The notes under the pieces were generated by a model. That model was not told the origin of the DNA, did not search any database, and saw only the letters and a program-made list of their open reading frames with translations. The position numbers were made by a program, and so were the translations under genes. Shown in pieces: positions 17,725-25,915 of a stretch of 64,000 nucleotides of DNA (positions within the stretch are counted from its first letter, which is position 1; each line of letters starts with the position of its first letter). Origin of the DNA: Halomonas sp. I5-271120 (GTDB lineage: Bacteria > Pseudomonadota > Gammaproteobacteria > Pseudomonadales > Halomonadaceae); NCBI RefSeq assembly GCF_030553075.1, contig NZ_CP130701.1, forward strand, positions 682,001 through 746,000, in the 5' to 3' direction.

Positions 17725-18738
17725 ATGCTGACCATGCTGGATCCCCACATGCTGGATAACTGGCTCGACCAACTGCTTGATGACGTCACGCCATCAAGCG
17801 ACCACGGCCGCCTGCCCTTCGGCCATTATCGGCTGCACGGGCCCGGCATCCTCGAGCTTATTCCCAATCAGACGCAGCCCGGCGCCCGGGCCTGCGTGCT
17901 GTCGGCAGCGGTGCATGGCAACGAGACGGCGCCGGTGGAGCTCGTCGGCGAGCTGCTCTCTCGGCTCGAGGCCGGCCTGGTTCGCCTCGGCGCACCGGTG
18001 CTGGTGCTGATCGGCAACCCGCCGGCACTGCGGGCTGGCGAGCGTTTCATCACCACCAACCTCAACCGGCTGTTCCAGCGCGACCTGACCGCGAGCGGCG
18101 AGGAGCCGGATCGGGCCCGCACATTGATGAGCGCTGTGGATGATTTTTTCACCCGCCATGCGACGCTGCCACCGCTGCACTTTGATCTGCATACGGCGAT
18201 CCGCGACAGCCGCTATCCGCGCTTTGCGGTCGAGCCCTACACCGAACAGGTGACAACGGAGCCCGCGCAGTGGCAGTGGCTGTCCCGGGCCGGCATCCAG
18301 GCGGTGCTCCATCAGCACTGTCATAGCTGGACCTTCTCTCATTACTCGCGCCACTATCATGGCGCTCAGGCGTTTACTCTGGAGCTTGGTCGCGTCGCCC
18401 CGTTCGGCGAGAATGACCTGAGCGCCCTGCGCCCCATGCGCGCCCTGCTGGAGGCCCTGTCCGAAGGTCATGAGCCGCCGGGGGCGCCGGCCAAGGCCAT
18501 GAGCTTCTTTCGCGTCGAGCATGAACTCATGCGTGAGTCCGAGGACTTCGCCCTGTGTTTCGATGAGGCCACGCCGAACTTCAACGAATTCTCCCCCGGC
18601 GAATGCCTCGCCCGTGACGCCAAGGCCGGTGACTACGTGGTCGGACAGCACCCGCAGCGGGTGGTCTTCCCCAATGCCAAGGTAGAGATCGGCGCGCGGG
18701 CCGCCTTGCTGGTCGTCGAGGTGGTGCCGCCGACATGA
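17725..18738 (+). CDS. astE: Succinylglutamate desuccinylase
   Basis: The 337-residue protein is an AstE/AspA-type zinc deacylase. The zinc ligands are visible in SAAVHGNETAPVEL (H64, E67) and in FDLHTAIRDSRYPRFA; TLELGRVAPFGEN carries the usual catalytic glutamate region. AstE cleaves N-succinylglutamate to succinate and glutamate, the last step of the AST arginine pathway. The astC, astA, astD and astB genes are not in the window, so the operon is split. The neighbour downstream is a basic amino acid ABC transporter, which fits arginine or ornithine catabolism. The start is weakly supported because no clear ribosome site precedes ATG 17725; ATG 17734 is an alternative. Confidence 0.9.
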   Translation: MLTMLDPHMLDNWLDQLLDDVTPSSDHGRLPFGHYRLHGPGILELIPNQTQPGARACVLSAAVHGNETAPVELVGELLSRLEAGLVRLGAPVLVLIGNPPALRAGERFITTNLNRLFQRDLTASGEEPDRARTLMSAVDDFFTRHATLPPLHFDLHTAIRDSRYPRFAVEPYTEQVTTEPAQWQWLSRAGIQAVLHQHCHSWTFSHYSRHYHGAQAFTLELGRVAPFGENDLSALRPMRALLEALSEGHEPPGAPAKAMSFFRVEHELMRESEDFALCFDEATPNFNEFSPGECLARDAKAGDYVVGQHPQRVVFPNAKVEIGARAALLVVEVVPPT

Positions 18739-19040
18739 GCCCGGCGGAAGGATCAACACCACCAGGAATCCGACGCCTGTCGACGACGACCGATAGACTA
18801 CAAAATAAACATCTGATTCAGAATCATTAGAATTACATTCATTAAAACAACAAGTTAAAGGAATCTTCCATGTCTCCCCACCTTTCCCATCTAGACAAAA
18901 GTCGTAGCGCACCACCTAAGATCGATTCTGAAACGCCGTTCTTGGGCTGATAGAATCGCCCCTTTTTCGCGCCAGCCACGCTGACTCCCCGCCCTGCCGT
19001 CATCCCCGGCACGAGGCCCCCTGCACTGGAGCTCGAATCC
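18739..19040 (+). promoter_or_regulatory. Leader of the amino acid ABC operon with dyad and attenuator-like hairpin
   Basis: This 302-bp gap has no gene. It contains an AT-rich block (about 18795-18860) with a 13-base perfect palindrome TGATTCAGAATCA (18814-18826) and a nearby GAATTACATTC dyad, together resembling tandem operator half-sites. Further on, CGATTCT (18923-18929) pairs with AGAATCG (18952-18958) and CCCCTTTTT follows, which looks like a terminator or attenuator inside the leader. The translation start follows 75 bases later. ArgR-type control is a guess from the gene content. Confidence 0.45.
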
Positions 19041-19811
19041 ATGGCCGCTACGCCTATTCCCCTGGAAGTACGTAACATCAAGAAACGCTTCGGTGACACC
19101 GAAGTGCTGAAAGGCCTGTCGCTCAAGGCCAAGAAGGGCGATGTCATCACCCTGATAGGTGCCTCCGGTTCCGGCAAGAGCACCTTCCTGCGCTGCATGA
19201 ACCTGCTCGAACAGCCCGACGAAGGCGACCTGGTCGTCCACGGTGAGGACATCCGCTTCAAGATGACCAAGCACGGGCGAGAGCCGGCTGACTGGAAACA
19301 GGTGGTGGGCATGCGCGCCAAGCTGTCGATGGTCTTCCAGAGCTTCAACCTGTGGGCCCATATGACGCTGCTCGAAAACATCATCGAGGCACCGGTGCAT
19401 GTGCTCGGCAAGTCCCGTCAGGACGCCATCGCCCACGCCCAGCAGCTGCTCGAGCGCGTAGGGCTCGCCGAGCGCGCCGACTACTACCCGGCGCAGATGT
19501 CCGGCGGCCAGCAGCAGCGCGGCGCCATCGCCCGGGCGCTGGCCATGGACCCGGAAGTGATGCTGTTCGACGAGCCGACCTCGGCGCTGGACCCGGAGCT
19601 GGTCGGCGACGTGCTCAAGGTCATGCGCGATCTCGCCAAGGAAGGCCGCACCATGATCGTGGTCACCCACGAGATGGCCTTCGCCCGCGATGTCTCCACC
19701 GAAGTGATCTACCTGCACCAGGGTCAGGTCGAAGAAGCCGGGCCGCCCGATGAGGTACTCGGCAATCCCAAGTCCGAGCGCCTCAAGCAGTTCCTGGCGC
19801 CCAAGCACTGA
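19041..19811 (+). CDS. Basic amino acid ABC transporter ATPase (HisP/AotP type)
   Basis: The 256-residue ATPase has Walker A GASGSGKST (40-48), a Q-loop MVFQSFNLWAHMTLLEN, the signature MSGGQQQR, Walker B VMLFDEPTSALDPE and the H-loop VVTHEMAFARD. FNLWAHMTLLEN and the two-part HGEDIRFKM/HGREPADWKQ insert are characteristic of HisP and AotP, which energise uptake of histidine, lysine, arginine or ornithine. It heads an operon of ATPase, two permeases and binding protein. Next to astE, arginine/ornithine is the likeliest substrate. Confidence 0.9.
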   Translation: MAATPIPLEVRNIKKRFGDTEVLKGLSLKAKKGDVITLIGASGSGKSTFLRCMNLLEQPDEGDLVVHGEDIRFKMTKHGREPADWKQVVGMRAKLSMVFQSFNLWAHMTLLENIIEAPVHVLGKSRQDAIAHAQQLLERVGLAERADYYPAQMSGGQQQRGAIARALAMDPEVMLFDEPTSALDPELVGDVLKVMRDLAKEGRTMIVVTHEMAFARDVSTEVIYLHQGQVEEAGPPDEVLGNPKSERLKQFLAPKH

Positions 19812-19839
19812 TGCGCCGCCTCGGGACAAGGAGAGACAC

Positions 19840-20544
19840 ATGATCGACCTGCATGGCTACGGCCCGCGCCTGTTCGAAGGCGCCATGATCACCATTCAGC
19901 TGGGGGTGCTGTCGCTGATCCTCTCGGTGATACTCGGCCTGCTCACCGCCAGCGCGAAGATGTCGCGCAGCTGGCTTTTGCACCGCATCGGCACCCTTTA
20001 CACCACCATCATCCGTGGCGTGCCGGACCTGGTGCTGATGATGCTGCTGTTCTTCGGCGGCCAGATCGGCATCAACCAGGTCACCGACTGGCTCTACTAC
20101 CAGTTCAATATTGACATCTTCATCAACGTCAACGAGTTCGTGGCGGGCGTACTGACCATCGGCCTGATCTTCGGCGCCTATATGGGAGAGACCTTCCGCG
20201 GTGCTTTCATGGCGGTAGATAACGGCCAGATCGAGGCCGGTCGCGCCTATGGCATGACCAACTGGCTGATGTTCCGGCGCATCCGCTTCCCGCTGATGAT
20301 GCGCCACGCTCTGCCGGGCCTGTCGAACAACTGGATGGTGCTGCTCAAGACCACCGCTCTGGTATCGGTAATCGGCCTGTCGGATATGGTGCGCGTGGCC
20401 GCCGAGGCCTCCAAGGCGACCCGCGAGCCCTTTACCTTCATGCTGATCGTCGCCGGCATCTATCTGCTGATCGCCAGTGTCTCCGAATGGGGTTTCGCAC
20501 GGCTGCAGAAACGCTATGACGTCGGCTTCGGGGAGACCAACTAA
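19840..20544 (+). CDS. Amino acid ABC transporter permease (HisQ/AotQ type)
   Basis: The 234-residue inner membrane protein has about five helices and the HisQ-family features RGVPDLVLMMLLFFGGQ and the EAA loop IEAGRAYGMTNWLMFRRI, which docks to the ATPase. ATG 19840 follows a good AAGGAG and begins MIDLHGYGPRLFEGAMITIQ, the usual N-terminus. It lies 28 bases after the ATPase gene and its TAA/ATG junction overlaps the next permease by one base, so coupling is expected. It pairs with the following permease. Confidence 0.9.
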   Translation: MIDLHGYGPRLFEGAMITIQLGVLSLILSVILGLLTASAKMSRSWLLHRIGTLYTTIIRGVPDLVLMMLLFFGGQIGINQVTDWLYYQFNIDIFINVNEFVAGVLTIGLIFGAYMGETFRGAFMAVDNGQIEAGRAYGMTNWLMFRRIRFPLMMRHALPGLSNNWMVLLKTTALVSVIGLSDMVRVAAEASKATREPFTFMLIVAGIYLLIASVSEWGFARLQKRYDVGFGETN

Positions 20545-21275
20545 TGGAATCGCTCACGACCTGGATCGAGGGGCTGCTGGCCGACAATACCATCTTCACC
20601 CTGCAGACCCTCTCCTACTACGGCGAAGGCCTGACGACCACCGTCCAGTTGGTGTTTCTCTCGCTGATCATCGGTCTGGTGCTGGCGGTACCGCTGGCGA
20701 TCGGTCGCGGCTCCAAGCATCAGTGGATCAAGATGCCGATCTTCTTCTACTGCTATGTGTTCCGCGGCACGCCGCTGCTGGTGCAGCTGTATCTGATCTA
20801 TTACGGCGTGGTGTTCATCGATGGCATTCAGGACACCTGGCTGTGGGTGCTGCTCGAGAAACCCTTCGTGCCGGCGCTGATTGCCTTCACGCTGAACACT
20901 GCCGCCTATACCACCGAGATCTTCCGGGGCGCCATCAAGTCCACCGCCCGCGGCGAGATAGAAGCGGCCCGCGCCTATGGCATGTCCTGGTGGCTGATGA
21001 TGCGACGCATCGTGCTGCCCAGCGCCTTCCGTCGTGCCCTGCCGGCCTACGGCAACGAGGTGATCTTCATGCTGCATGCCAGCGCCATCGCCAGCGTGGT
21101 CACGATCATGGACCTGACCGGGGCGGCGCGCTTCGTCTATGCGCGCTTCTACGCGCCCTTCGATGCCTTCCTGTTCGTGGCAGCGATCTATCTGTGCCTG
21201 ACGTTCACCATCCTGTTCCTGTTCCGCTATCTCGAGAAGCGCCTGCTGGCACACCTCAAACCGTCGAGTCAATAA
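20544..21275 (+). CDS. Amino acid ABC transporter permease (HisM/AotM type)
   Basis: The 243-residue protein has the HisM-type RGTPLLVQLYLIYYG motif and EAA loop IEAARAYGMSWWLMMRRIVL. It forms the heterodimeric channel with the preceding permease. The start shares a base with the previous stop. It is followed by a hairpin before the binding-protein gene, so the membrane components and the more abundant binding protein may be produced at different levels. Confidence 0.9.
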   Translation: MESLTTWIEGLLADNTIFTLQTLSYYGEGLTTTVQLVFLSLIIGLVLAVPLAIGRGSKHQWIKMPIFFYCYVFRGTPLLVQLYLIYYGVVFIDGIQDTWLWVLLEKPFVPALIAFTLNTAAYTTEIFRGAIKSTARGEIEAARAYGMSWWLMMRRIVLPSAFRRALPAYGNEVIFMLHASAIASVVTIMDLTGAARFVYARFYAPFDAFLFVAAIYLCLTFTILFLFRYLEKRLLAHLKPSSQ

Positions 21276-21298
21276 CGGCTTAGCGTCAAACAAGCGTT

Positions 21299-21331
21299 GG
21301 AAAGCAGGGCAGCATAAGGCCTGCTTTCCCC
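21299..21331 (+). terminator. Intra-operon hairpin between permease and binding protein
   Basis: GGAAAGCAGG (21299-21308) pairs perfectly with CCTGCTTTCC (21320-21329) around an 11-base loop. The trailing sequence CCTTCC is only pyrimidine-rich. It could partially terminate transcription or protect upstream RNA. Confidence 0.55.
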
Positions 21332-21415
21332 TTCCGGCCGCTCCCGGGGTGCGCTATCTTGGGTGGCGGACCATCACCCACAAGGTGATTCAATACAATA
21401 ACGGAGACATCCTCC

Positions 21416-22186
21416 ATGAAGATCCAGACAGTCCTCGGCATCAGCCTGATCGGCGCCACCCTCTTCGCCGGCAGCGCCAACGCCGACGTCCGCGACATCC
21501 GCATCGGCGTTGACGTCCCCTACGAGCCGATGGAATTCCGCACGCCCGATGGCGAGCTAACCGGCTTCGACATCGAGCTTGGCAATGCGCTTTGCGCCGA
21601 AGTCGGCATTCAGTGCGAGTGGGTCGTGCAGGGTTGGGATGGCATCATCCCCGGTCTGATGGCCCGCAAGTACGACGCCATCATGTCGTCCATGACCATC
21701 AATGACGATCGCCGCAAGCAAGTGCTGTTCTCCGATCCGTACTTCACACCGCCGTCCGCCTGGTTCGCCCCGGTCGCAAGCGACATCGAAGTGCCCTACC
21801 CGCAGACCCTGGAAGGCAAGACCATCGGCGTCCAGCGCGGCACCCTGCAAGACAACTACGTCACCGACAACTTCGGCGACGTGGCCGACGTGAACCGCTA
21901 TGCCACCGCCGACGACATGGTGCTGGACATGGATGCCGGCCGCCTGGACATCGTCTTCCTCGACTTCCCGGTCGGCAAGGCCACGCTGATCGACAGCAAT
22001 GCCGGCAACTACAAGGTGATCGGCGAGATGATCACCGAGCCCAAGGAATACTTCGGTGACGGCTTCGGCATGGCCTTCCGCCAGCGCGACGAAGACCTGG
22101 CCAACGCCTTCAACGAGGCCCTGTCCACCTTGAAGGACAACGGCACTTACGAAGACATCTACAACGACTACTTCGGCGGGAAGTAA
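21416..22186 (+). CDS. Basic amino acid ABC transporter substrate-binding protein (ArgT/AotJ type)
   Basis: The 256-residue protein has a Sec signal peptide cleaved after about residue 23 (SANA-DV) and an SBP_bac_3 fold. Motifs include IGVDVPYEPMEF, LTGFDIELGNALC, QGWDGIIPGLMARKYDAIMSSM and the ligand site FSDPYFTPPSAW and GVQRGTLQDNYV. Two cysteines (in ALCAEVGIQCEW) could form the disulphide found in this family. It is the periplasmic receptor for the transporter encoded upstream. GGAG lies 9 bases before ATG. Its own promoter is possible in the 140-bp gap. Confidence 0.9.
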   Translation: MKIQTVLGISLIGATLFAGSANADVRDIRIGVDVPYEPMEFRTPDGELTGFDIELGNALCAEVGIQCEWVVQGWDGIIPGLMARKYDAIMSSMTINDDRRKQVLFSDPYFTPPSAWFAPVASDIEVPYPQTLEGKTIGVQRGTLQDNYVTDNFGDVADVNRYATADDMVLDMDAGRLDIVFLDFPVGKATLIDSNAGNYKVIGEMITEPKEYFGDGFGMAFRQRDEDLANAFNEALSTLKDNGTYEDIYNDYFGGK

Positions 22187-22224
22187 GCCTCGACGCGAGA
22201 GCCTCACCTATTGCCTGGCATGAC

Positions 22225-22254
22225 AACGGCCCCGATACGCTCGGGGCCGTTTGC
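22225..22254 (+). terminator. Terminator after the ABC transporter operon
   Basis: AACGGCCCCGA (22225-22235) pairs perfectly with TCGGGGCCGTT (22241-22251) around a 5-base loop, followed by TGCCTTTG. The stem is strong although the T-run is interrupted. It lies 39 bases past the stop. Confidence 0.78.
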
Positions 22255-22298
22255 CTTTGTATCGACATCTGCCAGCGGCCGGTCTCTCGGCTGGCCAT

Positions 22299-22775
22299 TC
22301 AGACCCGCGGGTGCACCCCGGGCGGATGCACCCCCGGCACATGACCGCCCTCCTCCCTCGAAACCAGACCGGCCTCGTCCCCCGCGGGCCGAGCCAACTC
22401 CTTGAGAATCCCGCATTCACTGGCAGGGCGCTGCCCCTGACAGCGTGCCCGCAGTGCCACGAGCGATTGTTCGAGGGCCTGCAGCTTGGCAATGCGGTCC
22501 GCCACATGGGTCAGGTGGGCATCGATCAGGGCATCGGCCTCGTGGCAAGGCTGGTCCGGGTGGTCATGGCACTCCAACAGGGCACGAATCTCGTCCAGGG
22601 TCATGTCCAGCACCCGGCAATGACGGATGAAGGCCAGCCGCTCGGCATGGGCTTCGCCGTAGAGCCGGTAGTTGCCCACCGTGCGTGCGGGTTCGGGCAA
22701 CAGTCCTTCGCGTTCGTAATAGCGGATGGTGACGACGCGACAGCCGCTGCGCTTCGCCAGTTCACCGATCTTCAT
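22299..22775 (-). CDS. cadR: MerR-family Cd(II)/Pb(II)-responsive regulator
   Basis: The 158-residue protein starts MKIGELAKRSGCRVVTIRYY, the MerR helix-turn-helix. A dimerisation helix follows, then a C-terminal metal-binding region with CHDHPDQPCHEAD and a later CQGQRPASECGIL. The CadR/PbrR class uses cysteines at these places to bind Cd, Pb or Zn. ATG 22775 follows AGGAG; 34 further upstream in-frame codons would run through its own promoter and are rejected. It is divergent from the metal-pumping ATPase and should bind the dyad in the shared promoter. The tail contains a GVHPPGVHP duplication. Confidence 0.9.
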   Translation of the reverse strand: MKIGELAKRSGCRVVTIRYYEREGLLPEPARTVGNYRLYGEAHAERLAFIRHCRVLDMTLDEIRALLECHDHPDQPCHEADALIDAHLTHVADRIAKLQALEQSLVALRARCQGQRPASECGILKELARPAGDEAGLVSREEGGHVPGVHPPGVHPRV

Positions 22776-22846
22776 GGTCGCGTTCTCCTGGGGCTGGAAT
22801 GAAGGGTTTGAATGAAGGGCCGGGATGAGGGACTTTCCTACACGGC

Positions 22847-22877
22847 TTGACCCTATACTGCCTATAGGGTCTGTCAT
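22847..22877 (+). promoter_or_regulatory. MerR-type promoter of the metal ATPase gene
   Basis: TTGACC (22847-22852) is a good -35 element. A perfect dyad, GACCCTATA (22849-22857) and TATAGGGTC (22863-22871), fills the spacer up to a weak -10 (TGTCAT, 22872-22877). A 19-base spacer with a central dyad is the signature of promoters that MerR-family proteins untwist on metal binding. It lies 30 bases before the ATPase start. Confidence 0.85.
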
Positions 22878-22906
22878 GGGGCAAGATACGACCCAAGGAG
22901 TTCACG

Positions 22907-25279
22907 ATGTCCGGTGATCACGTACATGAGCACGCCCACCAACACGCTCACGATCGTTCTCAAAACAGTTCTCACCACCCTGCTCATGATCACAAGCACG
23001 ACCATAGCCATGCCCCCAGCCATGACGATAGACACGACCATGCCGCTGGCGGCTGCTGCGGGGCGTCGTCAGTGGATCAAGGCAGCAAACAGCCCAAGGG
23101 TGCGCCGCCAGGCAGCAAGACCCTGCGCCTGCGCATCGAAGAAATGGACTGCCCCACCGAGGAGGCCCTGCTGCGCAAGGGACTGGCCGAAGCCCCCGGA
23201 GTAGCCGCTCTGGACTTCGACCTGATGGGGCGGGTACTGAGCATCCACCATGTCGATGGCGACCCTGATGCCCTGGCAGCGCGGGTTCGTGAGTTAGGAA
23301 TGACACCCCAGCCCCTGGATGCCGACGGTGCCACAGAGGGCTCGGAAAGCGCCCCAGAATCTTTCGCCGCCCGCTGGGGCAAGCTGCTAATCGCCGCGGC
23401 TCTGGCGCTGGGGGCTGAGCTTACGGGCTGGATCAGTCCAACCGCCGCGACCTGGTTCTCGCCGCTGTTGGCGCTTGCTGCCATTGGCCTGGTCGGCCTA
23501 CCCACCTGGCGCAAGGGCTGGGTTGCGCTTCGCCATCGTAGTCTCAACATCAACGCCCTGATGAGCGTGGCGGTGACCGGTGCGATACTGATCGGCCACT
23601 GGTCCGAAGCGGCCATGGTGATGGTGCTGTTTACCCTGGCCGAACGCATCGAGGCCCGCTCCCTGGACCGCGCTCGCCGAGCCATCCGCGACCTGCTGGA
23701 TACCGCCCCCGACAAGGCACGGCGTCAGGCACCAAACGGCGAATGGGAGACGGTGGCCGCCGAGGCCGTCGCCGTGGGTCAAGTGATTCGCGTCCTGCCC
23801 GGCGAGCGCCTGCCCCTGGACGGCGAGATCGTCCGCGGCCAGCCGACGCTGGATGAGTCACCGATCACCGGCGAAAGCCTGCCCCGGGACAAGGGGCCCG
23901 GCGAGACGGTCTTCGCCGGTGCCATCAACCGCCATGGTGACTTTGACTATCGCACCACTCGGCCGTCCAATGACACCACCCTGGCCCGCATCATCCATGC
24001 AGTGGAAGAAGCGCAGGCCAGCCGTGCGCCCACCCAGCGCTTCATTGACCGTTTCGCCGCCTACTACACCCCGGCCGTACTGGCCATCGCCGTGCTCACC
24101 GCACTGGCCTGGCCACTGCTGGGGCTCTTCACCTCAATGCAGGTCGCCTGGCTCGACGGCGTCTACCGGGCACTGGTGCTGCTGGTGATTGCCTGCCCCT
24201 GTGCGCTGGTGATTTCCACACCGGTGACCATCGTCAGCGGGCTTTCTGCCGCGGCCCGATCGGGCATCCTGATCAAAGGCGGCCGCTTTCTCGAGCAGGG
24301 CCGAAAACTTAGCTGGCTGGCGCTGGACAAGACCGGCACCTTGACCCAAGGACAGCCTCGCCTGACGCATTGGGCCGCTCTGGATGACGGCTTGGGTGAA
24401 GAGTCGAATGACGAACAGGACGGCGCCAACCGGTCACGGCTGGCCCGCCAGGCAGCCAGCCTCGCCGCACGCTCGACGCACCCCGTATCCCGGGCCATTC
24501 ATGGCGAGCTTGCAGCAGGCGTCGGAGAACAGGATATCGATGCCTTTCGCGAACGCCCGGGAATGGGAGTGGAAGGTGAGCTAGAAGGCACCTCGCTATG
24601 GCTTGGCAACCGCCGGCTGCTGACCGAACACGGCCTGGCAAGCGACGCCCTCGAAGTGCGCCTCGAGACTCTGGAGCGTCAGGGTGCCAGCGTGGTGATG
24701 CTCGGCGACACGACTCGCGTGCTGGCGCTGTTCGCCGTTCAGGACCCTCTGAAACCCACCAGCCTCGCAGCCATCAGCAGGCTGCATGAGCTCGGGGTGC
24801 GCACCCTGATGCTGTCCGGTGACAATCGCCATACCGTTGCCGCCATCGCCGCCGAAGCCGGTATCGACGAAGCCCGAGGCGAACTGCTCCCCGAAGACAA
24901 GCTGGCCGCCATCGAGGCCCACTCGAAAAATGGCGTGACTGGCATGGTAGGTGACGGCATCAACGATGCACCGGCGCTCGCCCGAGCGGACATCGGTTTC
25001 GCCATGGGCGCCGCCGGCAGCGACGTGGCGATCGAGACCGCCGATGTGGCGCTGATGGACGATGACCTGGGCAAGCTGCCCACCTTCCTGAAGCTGTCAC
25101 GGGCCACCCGAAGCGTACTGATCCAGAACATCGCCATCGCCCTCGGTCTCAAGGGCATCTTCATGGCGCTGGCCTTCACCGGTCAGGCGACCCTGTGGAT
25201 GGCAGTGTTCGCCGACATGGGGGCCAGCCTGCTGGTGGTAGCCAACGGGCTGCGCCTGCTGCGCGCCGGCAAACCCTGA
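22907..25279 (+). CDS. cadA: Heavy-metal P1B-type ATPase (CadA/ZntA) with His-rich N-terminus
   Basis: The 790-residue pump exports Zn, Cd or Pb. The first 46 residues hold 16 histidines in HxH patterns, followed by a GGCCGAS pair. Next is a heavy-metal-associated domain with EEMDCPTEE (acidic, ZntA-like). Then come membrane helices, the actuator, the transport motif IACPCALVIS, the phosphorylation site DKTGTLT, the THPVSRAI histidine motif and GDGINDAPALARADIGFAMG. The C-terminal membrane pair ends the protein normally. A strong AAGGAG precedes the ATG. CadR regulates it from the divergent dyad. The His-rich segment may capture or buffer zinc. Confidence 0.93.
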   Translation: MSGDHVHEHAHQHAHDRSQNSSHHPAHDHKHDHSHAPSHDDRHDHAAGGCCGASSVDQGSKQPKGAPPGSKTLRLRIEEMDCPTEEALLRKGLAEAPGVAALDFDLMGRVLSIHHVDGDPDALAARVRELGMTPQPLDADGATEGSESAPESFAARWGKLLIAAALALGAELTGWISPTAATWFSPLLALAAIGLVGLPTWRKGWVALRHRSLNINALMSVAVTGAILIGHWSEAAMVMVLFTLAERIEARSLDRARRAIRDLLDTAPDKARRQAPNGEWETVAAEAVAVGQVIRVLPGERLPLDGEIVRGQPTLDESPITGESLPRDKGPGETVFAGAINRHGDFDYRTTRPSNDTTLARIIHAVEEAQASRAPTQRFIDRFAAYYTPAVLAIAVLTALAWPLLGLFTSMQVAWLDGVYRALVLLVIACPCALVISTPVTIVSGLSAAARSGILIKGGRFLEQGRKLSWLALDKTGTLTQGQPRLTHWAALDDGLGEESNDEQDGANRSRLARQAASLAARSTHPVSRAIHGELAAGVGEQDIDAFRERPGMGVEGELEGTSLWLGNRRLLTEHGLASDALEVRLETLERQGASVVMLGDTTRVLALFAVQDPLKPTSLAAISRLHELGVRTLMLSGDNRHTVAAIAAEAGIDEARGELLPEDKLAAIEAHSKNGVTGMVGDGINDAPALARADIGFAMGAAGSDVAIETADVALMDDDLGKLPTFLKLSRATRSVLIQNIAIALGLKGIFMALAFTGQATLWMAVFADMGASLLVVANGLRLLRAGKP

Positions 25280-25314
25280 AGAACCGACGATTTGCAGGCA
25301 GCAAGAAGGTGACG

Positions 25315-25358
25315 GTGCCCGGCCATCAGCAGAAGCAACGCGATGGCCGGGCACTTTG
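25315..25358 (+). terminator. Hairpin terminator after cadA
   Basis: A 13-bp perfect stem (25315-25327 with 25342-25354) is followed by TTTGATATT. It sits 36 bases after the stop codon. A 15-bp direct repeat (TATCAAGGACGGTCA and a near copy, 25375-25404) follows. Confidence 0.75.
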
Positions 25359-25516
25359 ATATTAAGAACTGTCGTATCAAGGACGGTCATATCAAGGACG
25401 ATCCTTTCGAGTAGCCCTGGCGACTGATCTGAGTGGCGGGCGCTGTGTGGTGGTGTGATATCGTGATGGAAAGAAAGCTGCTGGTGCAGCACCGCCACGC
25501 ACAAGGAAGAGCTACC

Positions 25517-25915
25517 ATGCCTCATCTGATGTTCGTCTACGGCACCCTGAAGCGAGGGTTCGCGAATCATGCCGACCATCTCGCCGACGCCGAGTTCGTC
25601 GATATTGGCACGACCTGCGATGCCTATCCGCTGGTGCTGCATGGTGAGGACTTTCGGCCGGTGCTGGTCGAAGCCAGGGGCCAGGGCTACCTCGTGGCGG
25701 GGGAGCTCTACCGGGTCGACAGCCATACCCTCGATGCTCTCGATCGACTCGAACGCATCAATGACCACGACGGCTATCGACGTCGCCGCCTGGCCATCAC
25801 CGACGATCAGGGCCAGCGGCACAGCGCCTGGGTCTACATGAAACCCGGTGCCTGGGTCGACGATGTTCGCAGCGAGTTGATGGAGGTCTTCGACGATGAG
25901 CGGCACCGTGCCTGA
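25517..25915 (+). CDS. Gamma-glutamylcyclotransferase (AIG2-like)
   Basis: The 132-residue protein shows the family nucleotide-free fold opening with LMFVYGTLKRGFANHA (the YGTLxxG substrate loop), then GELYRVDSHTLDALDRLE, which contributes the catalytic glutamate region. The family converts gamma-glutamyl compounds to 5-oxoproline. Substrate in bacteria is often unknown. ATG 25517 follows GGAAGAG. The 3' end overlaps the TraX-like start by 20 bases, suggesting coupled translation of unrelated proteins. Confidence 0.82.
   Translation: MPHLMFVYGTLKRGFANHADHLADAEFVDIGTTCDAYPLVLHGEDFRPVLVEARGQGYLVAGELYRVDSHTLDALDRLERINDHDGYRRRRLAITDDQGQRHSAWVYMKPGAWVDDVRSELMEVFDDERHRA

Noticed and set aside
17794..18915. 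373-codon minus-strand ORF opposite astE
   Set aside because: Shadow frame; no ribosome site and no domain, whereas astE shows zinc ligands and full length.
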